Shown here one piece after another: positions 29,406 through 44,502 of a stretch of 64,000 nt of DNA. The notes beneath the pieces were generated by a model. The model saw only the letters and a list, made by a program, of their open reading frames with translations, ran no database searches and was not told the DNA's origin. Origin of the DNA: CAVZYN01 sp963779515 (lineage in GTDB: Bacteria; Pseudomonadota; Alphaproteobacteria; Rhizobiales; Hyphomicrobiaceae); assembly GCA_963779515.1 (NCBI GenBank), contig CAVZYN010000001.1:248001-312000 (forward strand), written 5' to 3'. Every line of letters begins with the position of its first letter. Position 1 is the stretch's first letter. The translations under genes and the position numbers were made by a program.

Positions 29406-30386
29406 TCAGTCGGCCTTGATGTTGTTGGCTCTTACGAGCGCGCCCCACTTCGTGGTCTCGCTGCGGATATAGGCGGCGAACTCCTCGGGCGTGCCGCCGA
29501 CGGGGTCCGCGCCCATGCTGACGAAGCGTTCGCGCACCTCGGGCTTCTGCAGAATGCGCGCGACTTCGGCCTGCCACTTGTCGACGATGGCGCGCGGGAG
29601 GCCAGCTGGGCCGACGATGCCGAACCACGATGAGCCGTCGAACCCGGGAAAGCCCAATTCGGCGATCGTTGGAACATCGGACGAGGACTGGGAGCGATTC
29701 AAGGTGGTGACGGCGATGGCGCGCAGACGGCCGGCGCGGACGTGTGCGATCACCGATGGAATGGTCGCGAACATGGCGCCGATGCTTTGGCCGGAGAGGA
29801 GGTCGGTGACGCCCGTCGCACCCTTGTAGGGCACGTGGACGAGTTGAATGCCGGCCTGCTGATTGAGCATTTCGCCGACGAGATGCGACATGGTCCCGCT
29901 GCCCGTCGAACCGTAGAAAATCGAGCCGGGCTTTGCCTTGGCGCTATCGATGAACTCTTTGAGGGTGCTGGTCGGCGACTCCTTTGCGTTCACGACCAGC
30001 ATGTTGGGCGTGTGCGCGACCAGGGTGATCGGGGTGAGGTCCTTCAGATTGTCGTAGGGGAGGTCCTTGTAGAGCGTCGCGTTGACGGCGAGGGGGCCGA
30101 CCGAACCGATCATCAGCGTGTAGCCGTCTGGCTTGGCCTTGGCGACCATGTCGGTTGCGATATTACCGCCGGCGCCAGGACGATTGTCGATGACGATGGC
30201 GCGGCCCCAGCGTTCAGCAAGCTCCTGGCCGATGATGCGGGCGATGACGTCGGTGGTGCCGCCGGCGGTGAAGCCGATGAGCACGCGTACATCGCGTTCG
30301 GGGTAGGCCGATTGCGCGCGGGCCATCCCAGGTATGCCAACAGCAGCAGCCAAAAATGCAGACAGCGCCCAGGACGCGAACGTCAT
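29406..30386 (-). CDS. Bug family tripartite tricarboxylate transporter substrate-binding protein
   Basis: 326-residue periplasmic binding protein. The start at 30386 (MTFASWALSAFLAAAVGI) opens a signal peptide ending around MARAQSA. Typical Bug motifs are YPERDVRVLIGFTAGGTTDV, VIDNRPGAGGNIATDMVAKA, LVHVPYKGATGVTDLLSGQS and FGIVGPAGLPRAIVDKWQAE. It is an orphan receptor inside a catabolic operon with no TctA/TctB beside it, so it may use a permease encoded elsewhere. Upstream sequence is open in the same frame as the CoA ligase, but that continuity arises from a frame break (see the ligase entry). Confidence 0.88.
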   Translation of the reverse strand: MTFASWALSAFLAAAVGIPGMARAQSAYPERDVRVLIGFTAGGTTDVIARIIGQELAERWGRAIVIDNRPGAGGNIATDMVAKAKPDGYTLMIGSVGPLAVNATLYKDLPYDNLKDLTPITLVAHTPNMLVVNAKESPTSTLKEFIDSAKAKPGSIFYGSTGSGTMSHLVGEMLNQQAGIQLVHVPYKGATGVTDLLSGQSIGAMFATIPSVIAHVRAGRLRAIAVTTLNRSQSSSDVPTIAELGFPGFDGSSWFGIVGPAGLPRAIVDKWQAEVARILQKPEVRERFVSMGADPVGGTPEEFAAYIRSETTKWGALVRANNIKAD

Positions 30387-30454
30387 TGTGAACCTCTTCT
30401 GATACGCAAGGGTAGTGCACCCAAGCTTAGTCTTACTGGTGGCTGTGCGCGGCG

Positions 30455-32567
30455 TCACGCGCCGAGTGTAGCGATGCCGTCCGCGGCGCGCACACCTTGG
30501 CCATGCGGGAGCACGAACAACGGATTGATCTCGGCCTCGATCAAGCGATCTGCCCAGGGCCGCCGCCATCTCGGAGAAGGCGACGATGGCGGAAACGAGC
30601 GCCTCGACATCGGCCTTGGGCCGTCCGCGAAAGCCATCGAGCAGCGGCCAAGCCTTCAGGTCCTGGGCGAGCGCGCGGGCGGCCTCTCGCGAGAGCCCGC
30701 CATGGGCTGGCAGCAAACACAGGGCGGTGTCCTGGAACAGCTCGGCTGTCACGCCGCCGAAGCCGAGCAGGATCGCGCGCCCGAGCGGGTCGCGATGAAA
30801 TCCGAGGATCAGCTCCGTGCCGCCCGAGATCATCTCCTGCACCAGATAATGGCGCGGCTGCGTGCCAGTCTTGGTCGCAACATCGGTTGCCATCGTCGCA
30901 AGCCGCGCGCCGATCGTATCGGGTGTGAGATCGATGGCGACGCCGCCGACGTCGCTCTTGTGCGTGATCTCCCGCGACAGGATCTTGAGCGCAACGCGGC
31001 CGCCAAGTTCGCGGGCGGCGCGCTCGGCCTCGGCCGCATTGGTCACGATCAGCTCGCGCGCGCTGGGGATGCCGAAATGCGCAAACAGCGCCTTGGCTTG
31101 GACCTCGTCGAGGGAGCCGATTGGGAGATCCGCGGGTGCGGCCAGTGCTTTGGGGGTCGCAGGCGTGGCGCGCCACATCGTGCTCGAAGACATCGTGCTC
31201 GAAGATATGGCGCTCGAAGACATGGCGCTCAAGGCTGACGCACAACTCTCCGGCGCGGTGAAGGCCGGCACGCCGTACGCGGTGAGGAGTGCTGCGGCTT
31301 GCGGGGCGTGCGGGCTGATGTAGGCGAGCACGGGCTTGTCGCTGCCGGGCAACGACGCCTGCACAGCGCCAGCCATCAGTTCGGGATTGGCGACGCCCGA
31401 CGAGCCGACGATGATCGTGAGCGCGTCGTAGGTGGGGCTCTCCAATACGGCGGCTATCGCGCCGCGCAGGACATCGGGTTGCAGGCCAGCGAGCGTGACG
31501 TCGATCGGATTGCGGTCGAGGGCGGCGTGGTCGCCCGGCTGCAAGGCGCGCAGGCGGGCGGCCGTTGCCGCGTCCGGCGGCGGCGTCTCGAACCCCGCGA
31601 TACCGAGGCTATCGGCGACGAGCGTGCCGGCGCCGCCCGTCGAGGTCAGGATCGCGATGCGCTTGCCGCGCAGCGTGCGGCGCGTGGCGAGCGCCGCAGG
31701 GATATCGAGGAGATCGGCGAAGGCGTGCGCGCGGATGACGCCGAGCTGGTTGAAGAGGGCGTCGTACATGCGATCGCTGCCGGCGAGCGCGCCGGTGTGC
31801 GAGACGGCAGCCTTGGCGCCGGCCTCGGAGCGGCCGATCTTGAAAGCGACCACGGGCTTTCCCATCGTGTGGGCCTTCAGCGCTGCCGCGCGGAAACGGT
31901 CGGGATTGCGAATGCTCTCGATGTAGAGCGCGATGACGCGGGTGCTGGGGTCGTCCGCGAAATAATCGACGAGGTCGGCCAGATCGAGATCGGCTTCGTT
32001 GCTGGTCGAGATCAGCTTGGAGAGGCCGAGGCCGCGCGCCGCCGCCCGCGACAGCAGCGATCCCAGAATGCCGCCGCTTTGCGAGACGACACCGATCACG
32101 CCTTCGGGAAATTGGTCCATTTCCAAGGCGCCGCTGACGGACAACGGGATTCGATCGGTGACGTTGACGAGGCCGATCGTGTTGGGGCCGAGCAGCCGCA
32201 TCGATCCCGCGGCGGCGACGAGTTCGGCTTGGCGGCGGGCGCCGTCGGCGCCGGTCTCGCTGTAGCCACTGGCGACAACGATGGCTGCCGGGGTTCCAAT
32301 CGCCGCGAGTTCGGCGACGGCGAGGTGTGCGCGGGCAGCACTCAAGAGCACCAGGGCGACGTCGGGAGCCCTCGGCAGGGATTGAATGTCGGGATAGCAG
32401 CGCAACCCGTCGATGCTCTCGACGCGCGGGTTGACGGGATAGATGTCGCCGGTGAAGCCATGCTTGCGGAGATAGAAGATCGGCCGGCCGGAGGTCTTGG
32501 TGGCATCGGCTGAGGCGCCGATAACGGCGACGCTGCGCGGCGCGAGGAGGCGGGAGATGGCGGTCAT
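30455..32567 (-). pseudogene. Acetate-CoA ligase (NDP-forming) family protein, frame broken near 30557
   Basis: Acyl-CoA synthetase of the ADP-forming type, about 703 residues when repaired. The N-terminal CoA-binding domain starts MTAISRLLAPRSVAVIGASA with GDIYPVNPRVESIDGLRCYP. The ligase domain contains GVIGVVSQSGGILGSLLSRA and AAVSHTGALAGSDRMYDALF, the phosphohistidine region. The C-terminal ATP-grasp domain has SREITHKSDVGGVAIDLTPD. A linker near 31176-31235 is encoded by four 15-bp repeats (MSSSAISSSTMSSS). The proper end (DRLIEAEINPLFVLPHG) is in another frame after about 30557. As written, the first frame reads through into the Bug gene. Confidence 0.82.
31176..31235 (-). repeat. 15-bp in-frame tandem repeat, four copies
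   Basis: Four consecutive 15-bp units inside the CoA ligase gene encode a serine-rich interdomain linker of five-residue repeats (S-A/T-M/I-S-S). The first two units are identical; the third and fourth carry a few changes. Copy-number change would leave the frame intact. Confidence 0.85.
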
Positions 32568-32574
32568 GGTGCGT

Positions 32575-33369
32575 TCAGGCCGGTTTGCCGCGGGTCTTGT
32601 CGAGGAAAGCCATGACGGCGTCGCGGTGTTCGCTGCTGGTGTAGCAGATGCCTTGCGCCTGGCTGCCCTGCGCGAACACTTGCGCGGCGGGCAACTCAAA
32701 AGTCTGGTTCATGATCGTCTTGCCGAGCGCGAGCGCCGTTGCCGATCCTTTGCTGAGGTCGCGGGCCCACGCTTCGGCATCAGCTACGAGCGAAGCTGCA
32801 GGCGCGGCACGGTCGGCGATGCCGAGCCGCAGCGCTTCGTCAGCGCCGACTGTGCGGCCGCTGAAGATCAGGTCCTTGGCTTTGGCAAGGCCGACGCGGC
32901 GCGGCAGGAAATACATGCCGCCGCCATCGGGGATCAGGCCGCGGTTGATGTAGGACCAGGTGAAGCTCGCCTCCGGGCTCGCCAGCACGAAATCGCAGGC
33001 GAGCGCGGTGTCGGCGCCGAGACCCGACGCGGCGCCATTGACGGCGGCGATGGTCGGCTTCGGCATGGTGTGGAGCAGTGCCACCGCGTAATGCACGCGC
33101 TGCTGGCGCGCCCAGCCATTGAACGCGACCTCGCCCTGCGGTGCCGTCATGCGCCGCTCCATGCCGGAGACGTCGCCGCCGGCGCAAAAGCCTCGGCCAT
33201 TGCCGGTCAGCACGAGCGCGCGGATCGTCTTGTCGGCGGCGACGCGTTCGAGCGCGGTGATGAACTCGGCGCGCATGTCGTCGCTCATGGCGTTGCGCTT
33301 CTCGGGGCGGTTGAGGGCAAGCGTCGCAATGCCGGATTGGATGCGCAGGTCAACGAGGCTCGTGGTCAT
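32575..33369 (-). CDS. Enoyl-CoA hydratase/isomerase family protein
   Basis: 264-residue crotonase-fold protein. The oxyanion-hole motifs are visible in VLTGNGRGFCAGGDVSGMER (about residues 55-74) and AAVNGAASGLGADTALACDF. The active-site helix region reads SPEASFTWSYINRGLIPDGG. An aspartate follows the Gly-rich loop where hydratases often have Glu, so isomerase or hydrolase chemistry is possible. It is the first gene of the leftward operon and ends eight bases before the CoA-ligase start. The C-terminal TSSEHRDAVMAFLDKTRGKP is typical of short-chain enoyl-CoA hydratases. Confidence 0.88.
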   Translation of the reverse strand: MTTSLVDLRIQSGIATLALNRPEKRNAMSDDMRAEFITALERVAADKTIRALVLTGNGRGFCAGGDVSGMERRMTAPQGEVAFNGWARQQRVHYAVALLHTMPKPTIAAVNGAASGLGADTALACDFVLASPEASFTWSYINRGLIPDGGGMYFLPRRVGLAKAKDLIFSGRTVGADEALRLGIADRAAPAASLVADAEAWARDLSKGSATALALGKTIMNQTFELPAAQVFAQGSQAQGICYTSSEHRDAVMAFLDKTRGKPA

Positions 33370-33618
33370 GCAGGGTGGGTCCTCGGGCCGCGGATGGGTC
33401 CCGATCCTTGTAGGGGGCGGGCCAGGGCGAGGCGAGCAAAATGCGCCGGAATAGTCCCGTCGCGAATGGGGATCGCCGCCGGGGGTACGCGATTAACTGA
33501 TCCCGTCGAGCCACGGACCTTAAGACTTCGTTGCTGGCAAGGTCTTTGCAGGACAGGGGGCAGAACCGGAGTGGTCCCTAAAAACGGACGCTTCGGATAA
33601 CTTGGACTGGAGCCGGCC
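33370..33618. promoter_or_regulatory. Divergent spacer upstream of the acyl-CoA operon
   Basis: About 250 bases between the leftward enoyl-CoA hydratase operon and a rightward small gene. Promoters for both should be here. No specific box or operator could be defined with confidence. Confidence 0.3.
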
Positions 33619-33858
33619 GTGTTCGAAAGTCTCGCATTGCTCGTTGGTACAACTGGGTTCAACGACTACCCGGTGTTCCTCAAGCCGACCGCGCAAATCG
33701 AAGCGGTGATCGATCGCGGTCCGATCCAGGAAATGATCGTCAAATGCAAGGGCGGCACGGCGATCGTGTCGTTCTCGAAAGTGGATCGGAAGTATTGCTC
33801 GCCGAAGCTCGCGTGCTATTCGACCTTTGCCGCTGTGATCAGCGAGACCTGCGGCTGA
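33619..33858 (+). CDS. Small hypothetical protein, 79 aa
   Basis: 79-residue protein MFESLALLVGTTGFNDYPVF with a soluble beta-rich middle (IQEMIVKCKGGTAIVSFSKV) and two or three cysteines (VKCKGG, RKYCSPKLACYS, SETCG). The N-terminus is only weakly hydrophobic, so export is uncertain. Codon usage is similar to neighbours and the start has GTG/ATG context at 33619. It is convergent with the large histidine-kinase gene, whose stop is 47 bases away. No family recognised. Confidence 0.5.
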   Translation: MFESLALLVGTTGFNDYPVFLKPTAQIEAVIDRGPIQEMIVKCKGGTAIVSFSKVDRKYCSPKLACYSTFAAVISETCG

Positions 33859-33905
33859 TCAGCGCCTGATCAGCAGCTGATCTGGCCGGTAACGGCAGAT
33901 CCGCC

Positions 33906-39947
<6,042 letters not shown>

Positions 39948-40470
39948 ACGGTCCCCAAATCCCTGCTCGTTTATGCGCCGCGCCCAAAAACGCTGAATGG
40001 CCGCCGAGCCGGCCAGCGTTGAGTTCGAAGATATGATCTCAACGGAATAATTGAACGAAATTGGCTAAAATTCGATTATGGGTGTGTTTCAAAATGATTG
40101 CGCCAGCGGGCGGCGTTGGAATTCATCGAGGACCAAGAGGGTGAATTGAAGTTGTTGAAATATAATGATAAAAAGTGGAATACTATCGGCAGGTATGCAT
40201 TTATTCAATGGTTTTTAGGGCGGACGGTATTAATGCAGGTGCGGGCGGCTCAATTATATAAATGCATGCGCAATTCAAGTGTTTGTGATCGTAATTTGGA
40301 AACTCGCTTGAAATGCCATCGGCGCTGCGGACGGCCAGAATACGCGTTGGTATGCGCGGCACCGGCGGGCGCGGTTGCACAATGGGGAGCCATGCCGGGG
40401 CGGCGTTTCCGCACCGACCCGGATGTGCTTGGATGCGCCGGACAATTTCAGCGAATCCGAGCGAGCGCCC
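39948..40470. other. AT-rich intergenic region upstream of gamma-glutamyltransferase gene
   Basis: Between divergent genes, so it should contain promoters in both directions. The part from about 40020 to 40320 is markedly AT-richer than the rest of the window, with runs such as AATATAATGATAAAAAG near 40160. That fits regulatory DNA or foreign sequence. No gene is supported. Confidence 0.5.
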
Positions 40471-42276
40471 ATGTCCTTCGTCAATCCGAATGCCTTCACG
40501 ACCCGCCCGGAAATCGATGGCACGTTCGGCGTCGCCGCCACCACGCACTGGATCGCGACGGCGGTTGCCATGTCGATCCTGGAGCGCGGCGGCAATGCCT
40601 TCGACGCGGGCGTCGCGGCCGCCTTCGCACTGCAGACGGTCGAGCCGCATTTGAACGGTCCCGGCGGCGATGTGCCGGTGATGATCGCCAAGCCCGGATG
40701 GGATGCGCCGAAGGTCGTCTGCGGGCAGGGCCCGGCCCCGGCGGGTGCGACGATCGAGCATTATCGCGATCATCTGGGCCTCGACATCGTGCCGGGAACC
40801 GGGCTGCTTGCCGCCTGCATTCCGGGCACGTTCGAGACCTATATGATGATCCTGCGCGATCACGGCACCATGCGGCTGCGCGACGTGCTGGAGCCCGCGA
40901 TCGGCTACGCCGAACACGGCTATCCGCTGGTCGAGCGCATCACCGCGACCATCGACACCGTGAAAGATCTGTTCCGCGAGCATTGGCCGACGTCGGCCGC
41001 GCTCTATCTGCCGGGCGGTCAGCCACCGCCGGCCGGCACGCTGTTCCGCAATCCAGCGCACGCGGCGACCTATGCGCGGATCTTGCACGAGGCCGAAGCG
41101 GGCGGCGGCGGGCGCGAGAAAGAGATCGAGCGGGCGCGCCGCGCCTGGAGCCAGGGTTTTGTCGCCGAGGCGATCGATGCGTTCTGCCGCACCAACGAGG
41201 TGATGGACGTCACGGGGCGTCGCCACAAGGGCGTACTGACTGCGCAGGATTTGGCGACCTGGGTCCCGACGCTCGAAGCGCCGCTGGCGCTCGACTACGG
41301 CCGCCATCGCGTGTTCAAGCCAGGGCCATGGACGCAAGGGCCGGTGCTGTTGCAGATGCTGGCGCTGCTGAAGGGCACCGATCTCGACACGCTCGCGCCG
41401 GCATCGCCCGAGTTCCTGCACCTGTGGATCGAGAGCGCCAAGCTCGCCTACGCGGATCGCGAGGCGTTCTACGGCGATCCAACGTTCGCCAAGGTGCCGA
41501 TGGATGTGCTGTTGAGCGAGGCCTACAACGCGGAGCGCCGCAAACTGATCGGCGCGCGCGCCTCGTTGGAGCAGCGGCCCGGCACGGTCGAGGGTTTTGG
41601 CGGCAAGGTGATCGTCAAAGGCACGAGCGACAAGCGCGTCGCGGTGTCGTCGGCGGGTGCGGGCGAGCCAACGGTCGGGCGCATGGGCGAGACCAGCGGC
41701 GACACGGTGCACATCGACGTCATCGACAAAGCCGGCAACATGTTCACGGCGACGCCCTCGGGCGGGTGGCTGCATTCCTCGCCCGTGATCCCGGCGCTCG
41801 GCTGGCCGCTCGGCACCCGCGCGCAGATGTTCTGGCTCGACGAGAGCCATCCAGCCGCGCTGCAGCCCGGCAAGCGGCCGCGCTCGACGCTGTCGGTCGG
41901 CATCAGTTATCGCGACGGCAAACCGTACATGAGCTGGGGCACGCCCGGCGGCGATCAGCAGGATCAGTGGAGCTGCCAGATGTTCCTGCGGCACGTGCAT
42001 GCCGGCATGAACCTGCAGGAGGCGATCGACGCGCCGACGTGGCACATCGAGCATTTCCCGGCCTCGTTCTGGCCGCGCGCGGCGCGCCCCGGCGTGGTGG
42101 TGGTCGAAGGTCGCGTGCCGAAGGCGACGGTCGCGGAGTTGGAAAAGCGCGGCCACAAGGTCGAGGTCGGCGGCGACTGGTCGGAAGGGCGACTGACGGC
42201 GGCGTCACAGGATGGCGTCAGGCGCAAGGCGGCGGCCAACCCGCGCGGCATGCAGGGGTATGCGGCGGGGCGGTGA
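40471..42276 (+). CDS. Gamma-glutamyltransferase family protein
   Basis: 601-residue Ntn-hydrolase of the gamma-glutamyltranspeptidase family. Start chosen at 40471 (MSFVNPNAFTTRPEIDG) rather than farther-upstream in-frame ATG codons, because conserved sequence begins there. The large-subunit start shows FGVAATTHWIATAVAMSILE and GGNAFDAGVAAAFALQTVEP. The probable autocleavage Thr is in ETSGDTVHIDVIDKAGN (about residue 410). FTATPSGGWLHSSPVIPALG and RSTLSVGISYRDGKPYMSWG follow. No signal peptide, so a cytoplasmic acylase or hydrolase acting on gamma-glutamyl or related amides is likely. Not part of an operon. Confidence 0.85.
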   Translation: MSFVNPNAFTTRPEIDGTFGVAATTHWIATAVAMSILERGGNAFDAGVAAAFALQTVEPHLNGPGGDVPVMIAKPGWDAPKVVCGQGPAPAGATIEHYRDHLGLDIVPGTGLLAACIPGTFETYMMILRDHGTMRLRDVLEPAIGYAEHGYPLVERITATIDTVKDLFREHWPTSAALYLPGGQPPPAGTLFRNPAHAATYARILHEAEAGGGGREKEIERARRAWSQGFVAEAIDAFCRTNEVMDVTGRRHKGVLTAQDLATWVPTLEAPLALDYGRHRVFKPGPWTQGPVLLQMLALLKGTDLDTLAPASPEFLHLWIESAKLAYADREAFYGDPTFAKVPMDVLLSEAYNAERRKLIGARASLEQRPGTVEGFGGKVIVKGTSDKRVAVSSAGAGEPTVGRMGETSGDTVHIDVIDKAGNMFTATPSGGWLHSSPVIPALGWPLGTRAQMFWLDESHPAALQPGKRPRSTLSVGISYRDGKPYMSWGTPGGDQQDQWSCQMFLRHVHAGMNLQEAIDAPTWHIEHFPASFWPRAARPGVVVVEGRVPKATVAELEKRGHKVEVGGDWSEGRLTAASQDGVRRKAAANPRGMQGYAAGR

Positions 42277-42410
42277 GGGTCTGAAAGGATGCGCATCACA
42301 CGGCGGACCGTGTTGGGTTACGCGCGGGTGATCGGCCGCCGGCAATCGCGCCATCATGGCCGCTGCTAACCCAACCGACGCTTGCTGTACCGCACCGAAC
42401 GCGCTGCTGC

Positions 42411-42486
42411 CCCTCATCCGGCCCCCATCCTTTTTGCGCTTCGCGCAGGGCGGCCACCTTCTCCCCGTGAAAGATGGGGAGAAGGA
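42411..42486. repeat. RIME-like palindromic intergenic element
   Basis: Contains a perfect 10-bp inverted repeat (42457-42466 and 42476-42485) with a 9-base loop. It is preceded by CCCCTCATCCGG-type and GCGCTTCGCGC motifs. This arrangement resembles the Rhizobium intergenic mosaic elements (RIME) known from rhizobial genomes. It lies between two convergent genes and could also act as a bidirectional terminator. Confidence 0.65.
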
Positions 42487-42496
42487 AGACGTGACG

Positions 42497-44284
42497 TCAG
42501 CCGGCAAACTTGATGAGGTACTCGACGATCTTGAGCAGGGTGGCTTCGCCGGGCATGCCTTTGATCAGGCCGCGAATGACGACTTGGTAGGTGACGACGA
42601 CTTCCGCGATCGAGTGTGCGCCGATACCAAATGCCAATGCCGCACCCGACCCTTTGGCCAACTTTCCGGGTGCGCTTCTGGCTCGACGGAACAAATTTTC
42701 TTTCGCAGCCGCGACGCGGCGCAGCATCTCGATGACGAGATTGCGCGATGAACGGACGGCGAATTCCTTGTCGCGGTCGATCGAAGGCGAGGTGCCCGTG
42801 GGAACGGACGTGACTTCGCGCAATGTGCCGGCGGCTTCGGGAGTGACAACCTGCGGCTTGCCCGAGACGGCTTCGGCGATTTGGCGCGCGGCTTCGGTCA
42901 AGGCTTCGGTCGCGATGCGTGTCGCGGGATCGAGCGATTGGCGGTCGATCTCGGTGAGAAGGGGATCGCCGGCAGCAAAGACGTTCAATGTATCGACCAG
43001 GTCTTCGAGCCGTCCGGCCGTATCCTCGGGCAAGGGCGGCGTGTCGGGATCGGGCACGCGTCGCGCGAGCTTGTCGGCTTCGAGGCGACGGCGCAGCGCA
43101 TTCATCCGCGACCAGAACTGACGCTCCTTGAGGTCGGTCAGCGTGGCGCCCATGCTGTCGATCAGCCGTTCCCCGTTGCGGCGGATTTCAGCGAGCCGAT
43201 TGCTGCTGCGCAGTGCGCTGTCATCGACGAGGGCCGCAGCCTTGTCCTTGATCTCGTCGTAGAAGTCACGCTGCGCAGGCGTATCCAGCACTCTTTCGCC
43301 CGATGGCGCGGCGAGCGCGATTGGTTGATCGTCGGCGCCGCCGAACGTCAGGCCTTGGCGAGCCTGGGCCGGAACCGATTTGGCGTTGGGGAGGTCGGGT
43401 TCGATGCCGGCAAAAATTTCGGCGATGTTGGGTAGTCGCTCGTGGCGCTCCGGCCAGTACTCCTCAAGGTCTTGCTGGCGGCGGAGATAGTTGATTGTCT
43501 CAATGGTCCTATGGGGCTGTTCTAATTCGACGAGACGATTGAACGGTGCGCGATCAGACACAGCGGCGTCCAGGAAAGACAATCCGCTATATTGTGAGGT
43601 CTTGCCGTTCGCGACCGCATTAACAAGTTGGACGAAGTTGGCAATGGGCGTGAGGTCGGCCACGTGAGTGCCGTCGAGTTCAAGTCCCCACAGAGCGGTG
43701 CAGTTGGCGATGGGGGTGAGGTCGGCGACCGGGGTGCTGGCTAGCATGAGGCCCTCTAGGGTGATGCAGCCGGAGATGGGCGTTAGGTCGGTGACCTTGG
43801 TGTGGTCTAGCCAGAGGTGTTTGATCTGGTCGCAGCCGGCGATAGGTGCGAGGTCGGCGACCTGAGTGCCGCTGAACCAGAGGATCGTAAGGTTGGTGCA
43901 ACCCGAGATGGGCGCGAGGCTGGCGATCTGAGTCTCGTCGAGCCAAAGGTCCGTCAAGGCGGTGCAGCCGGCGATGGGCGTGAGGTCCGCGATCTGGGTG
44001 CGGGAGAGCGAAAGTTGTCTCAGGGCGGTGCAGTCAGCAATGGGGGTGAGGTCGGCAACTTGGGTGCCGGCAAGTAAGAGGACGGTCAGGGCGGTGCAGC
44101 GGGCGATCGATGGCGGAAGCTGCCGCAGGTGACGTAATTGGAGGTCCAATTCCGTCTTGTTTTCGCGCAGAGCTGCTGCGATGCGCCGCTCGGCCTCGGC
44201 ATAGGCTTTCTCGGGCGTGTCGAAATCGTCGACTAGCGAAAGCAGGCCCTTGCGCGTGCCGCGGATCTCGTCGTCCTGTGCCAT
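42497..44284 (-). CDS. Leucine-rich-repeat protein (internalin-like repeats)
   Basis: 595-residue protein with an N-terminal helical segment (1-60). Seven 22-residue leucine-rich repeats follow at about 63-216, each close to C-T-A-L-x-x-L-x-L-x-x-T-x-V-A-D-L-T-P-I-A-x. These are the short SDS22/internalin-type repeats that form a curved binding surface. The C-terminal 380 residues are helical and charged (KDKAAALVDDSALRSSNRLA; WSRMNALRRRLEADKLARR), ending in a hydrophobic stretch (AEVVVTYQVVIRGLIKGMPG) that may anchor it to the membrane. No signal peptide, so probably cytoplasmic. Function unknown; a protein-interaction role is inferred from the repeats. Confidence 0.85.
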   Translation of the reverse strand: MAQDDEIRGTRKGLLSLVDDFDTPEKAYAEAERRIAAALRENKTELDLQLRHLRQLPPSIARCTALTVLLLAGTQVADLTPIADCTALRQLSLSRTQIADLTPIAGCTALTDLWLDETQIASLAPISGCTNLTILWFSGTQVADLAPIAGCDQIKHLWLDHTKVTDLTPISGCITLEGLMLASTPVADLTPIANCTALWGLELDGTHVADLTPIANFVQLVNAVANGKTSQYSGLSFLDAAVSDRAPFNRLVELEQPHRTIETINYLRRQQDLEEYWPERHERLPNIAEIFAGIEPDLPNAKSVPAQARQGLTFGGADDQPIALAAPSGERVLDTPAQRDFYDEIKDKAAALVDDSALRSSNRLAEIRRNGERLIDSMGATLTDLKERQFWSRMNALRRRLEADKLARRVPDPDTPPLPEDTAGRLEDLVDTLNVFAAGDPLLTEIDRQSLDPATRIATEALTEAARQIAEAVSGKPQVVTPEAAGTLREVTSVPTGTSPSIDRDKEFAVRSSRNLVIEMLRRVAAAKENLFRRARSAPGKLAKGSGAALAFGIGAHSIAEVVVTYQVVIRGLIKGMPGEATLLKIVEYLIKFAG

Positions 44285-44346
44285 GCGTTGCCCGTCCCTC
44301 GTTCAGCCGTCACCCAATATCACGACCGACGCCGACAGAACTATGG

Positions 44347-44391
44347 CCCCAATGTCGGTGGCCCCAATGCCGGTGGCCCCAATGCCGGCGG
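44347..44391. repeat. 15-bp tandem repeat, three copies, in LRR upstream region
   Basis: Three consecutive units CCCCAATGYCGGYGG, 63 to 107 bases upstream of the LRR start codon. The units differ at two positions. The location could affect promoter spacing. Confidence 0.85.
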
Positions 44392-44400
44392 TGGTCCTGG

Positions 44401-44423
44401 ATCCTGGGCACAAGGCCCAGGAT
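44401..44423. repeat. REP-like hairpin, copy 1
   Basis: Perfect 9-bp inverted repeat with ACAAG loop, followed by GACGGCTG. Paired with the related inverted hairpin at 44480-44502. Confidence 0.8.
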
Positions 44424-44479
44424 GACGGCTGGGGGTGTTGCGACGCCGGTCTCATCGCGCACAGCCTCACACAGCCGTC

Positions 44480-44502
44480 ATGCCAGGCCTTGTGCCTGGC
44501 AT
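44480..44502. repeat. REP-like hairpin, copy 2 (inverted)
   Basis: Perfect 9-bp inverted repeat with loop CTTGT, preceded by CAGCCGTC. On the opposite strand it matches copy 1 in loop and flank, but has changes in both stem arms that preserve pairing. The two copies form a BIME-like pair. Confidence 0.8.

Noticed and set aside
29406..32699. A continuous 1097-codon frame that would fuse the CoA ligase to the Bug receptor
   Set aside because: The ligase's proper C-terminus and stop codon lie in another frame after about 30557, and the receptor has its own start and signal peptide at 30386. The fusion is a by-product of the frame break.
40098..42284. A 728-codon plus-strand frame over the gamma-glutamyltransferase gene
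   Set aside because: Arginine-rich out-of-frame shadow; the frame from 40471 gives the conserved family sequence.
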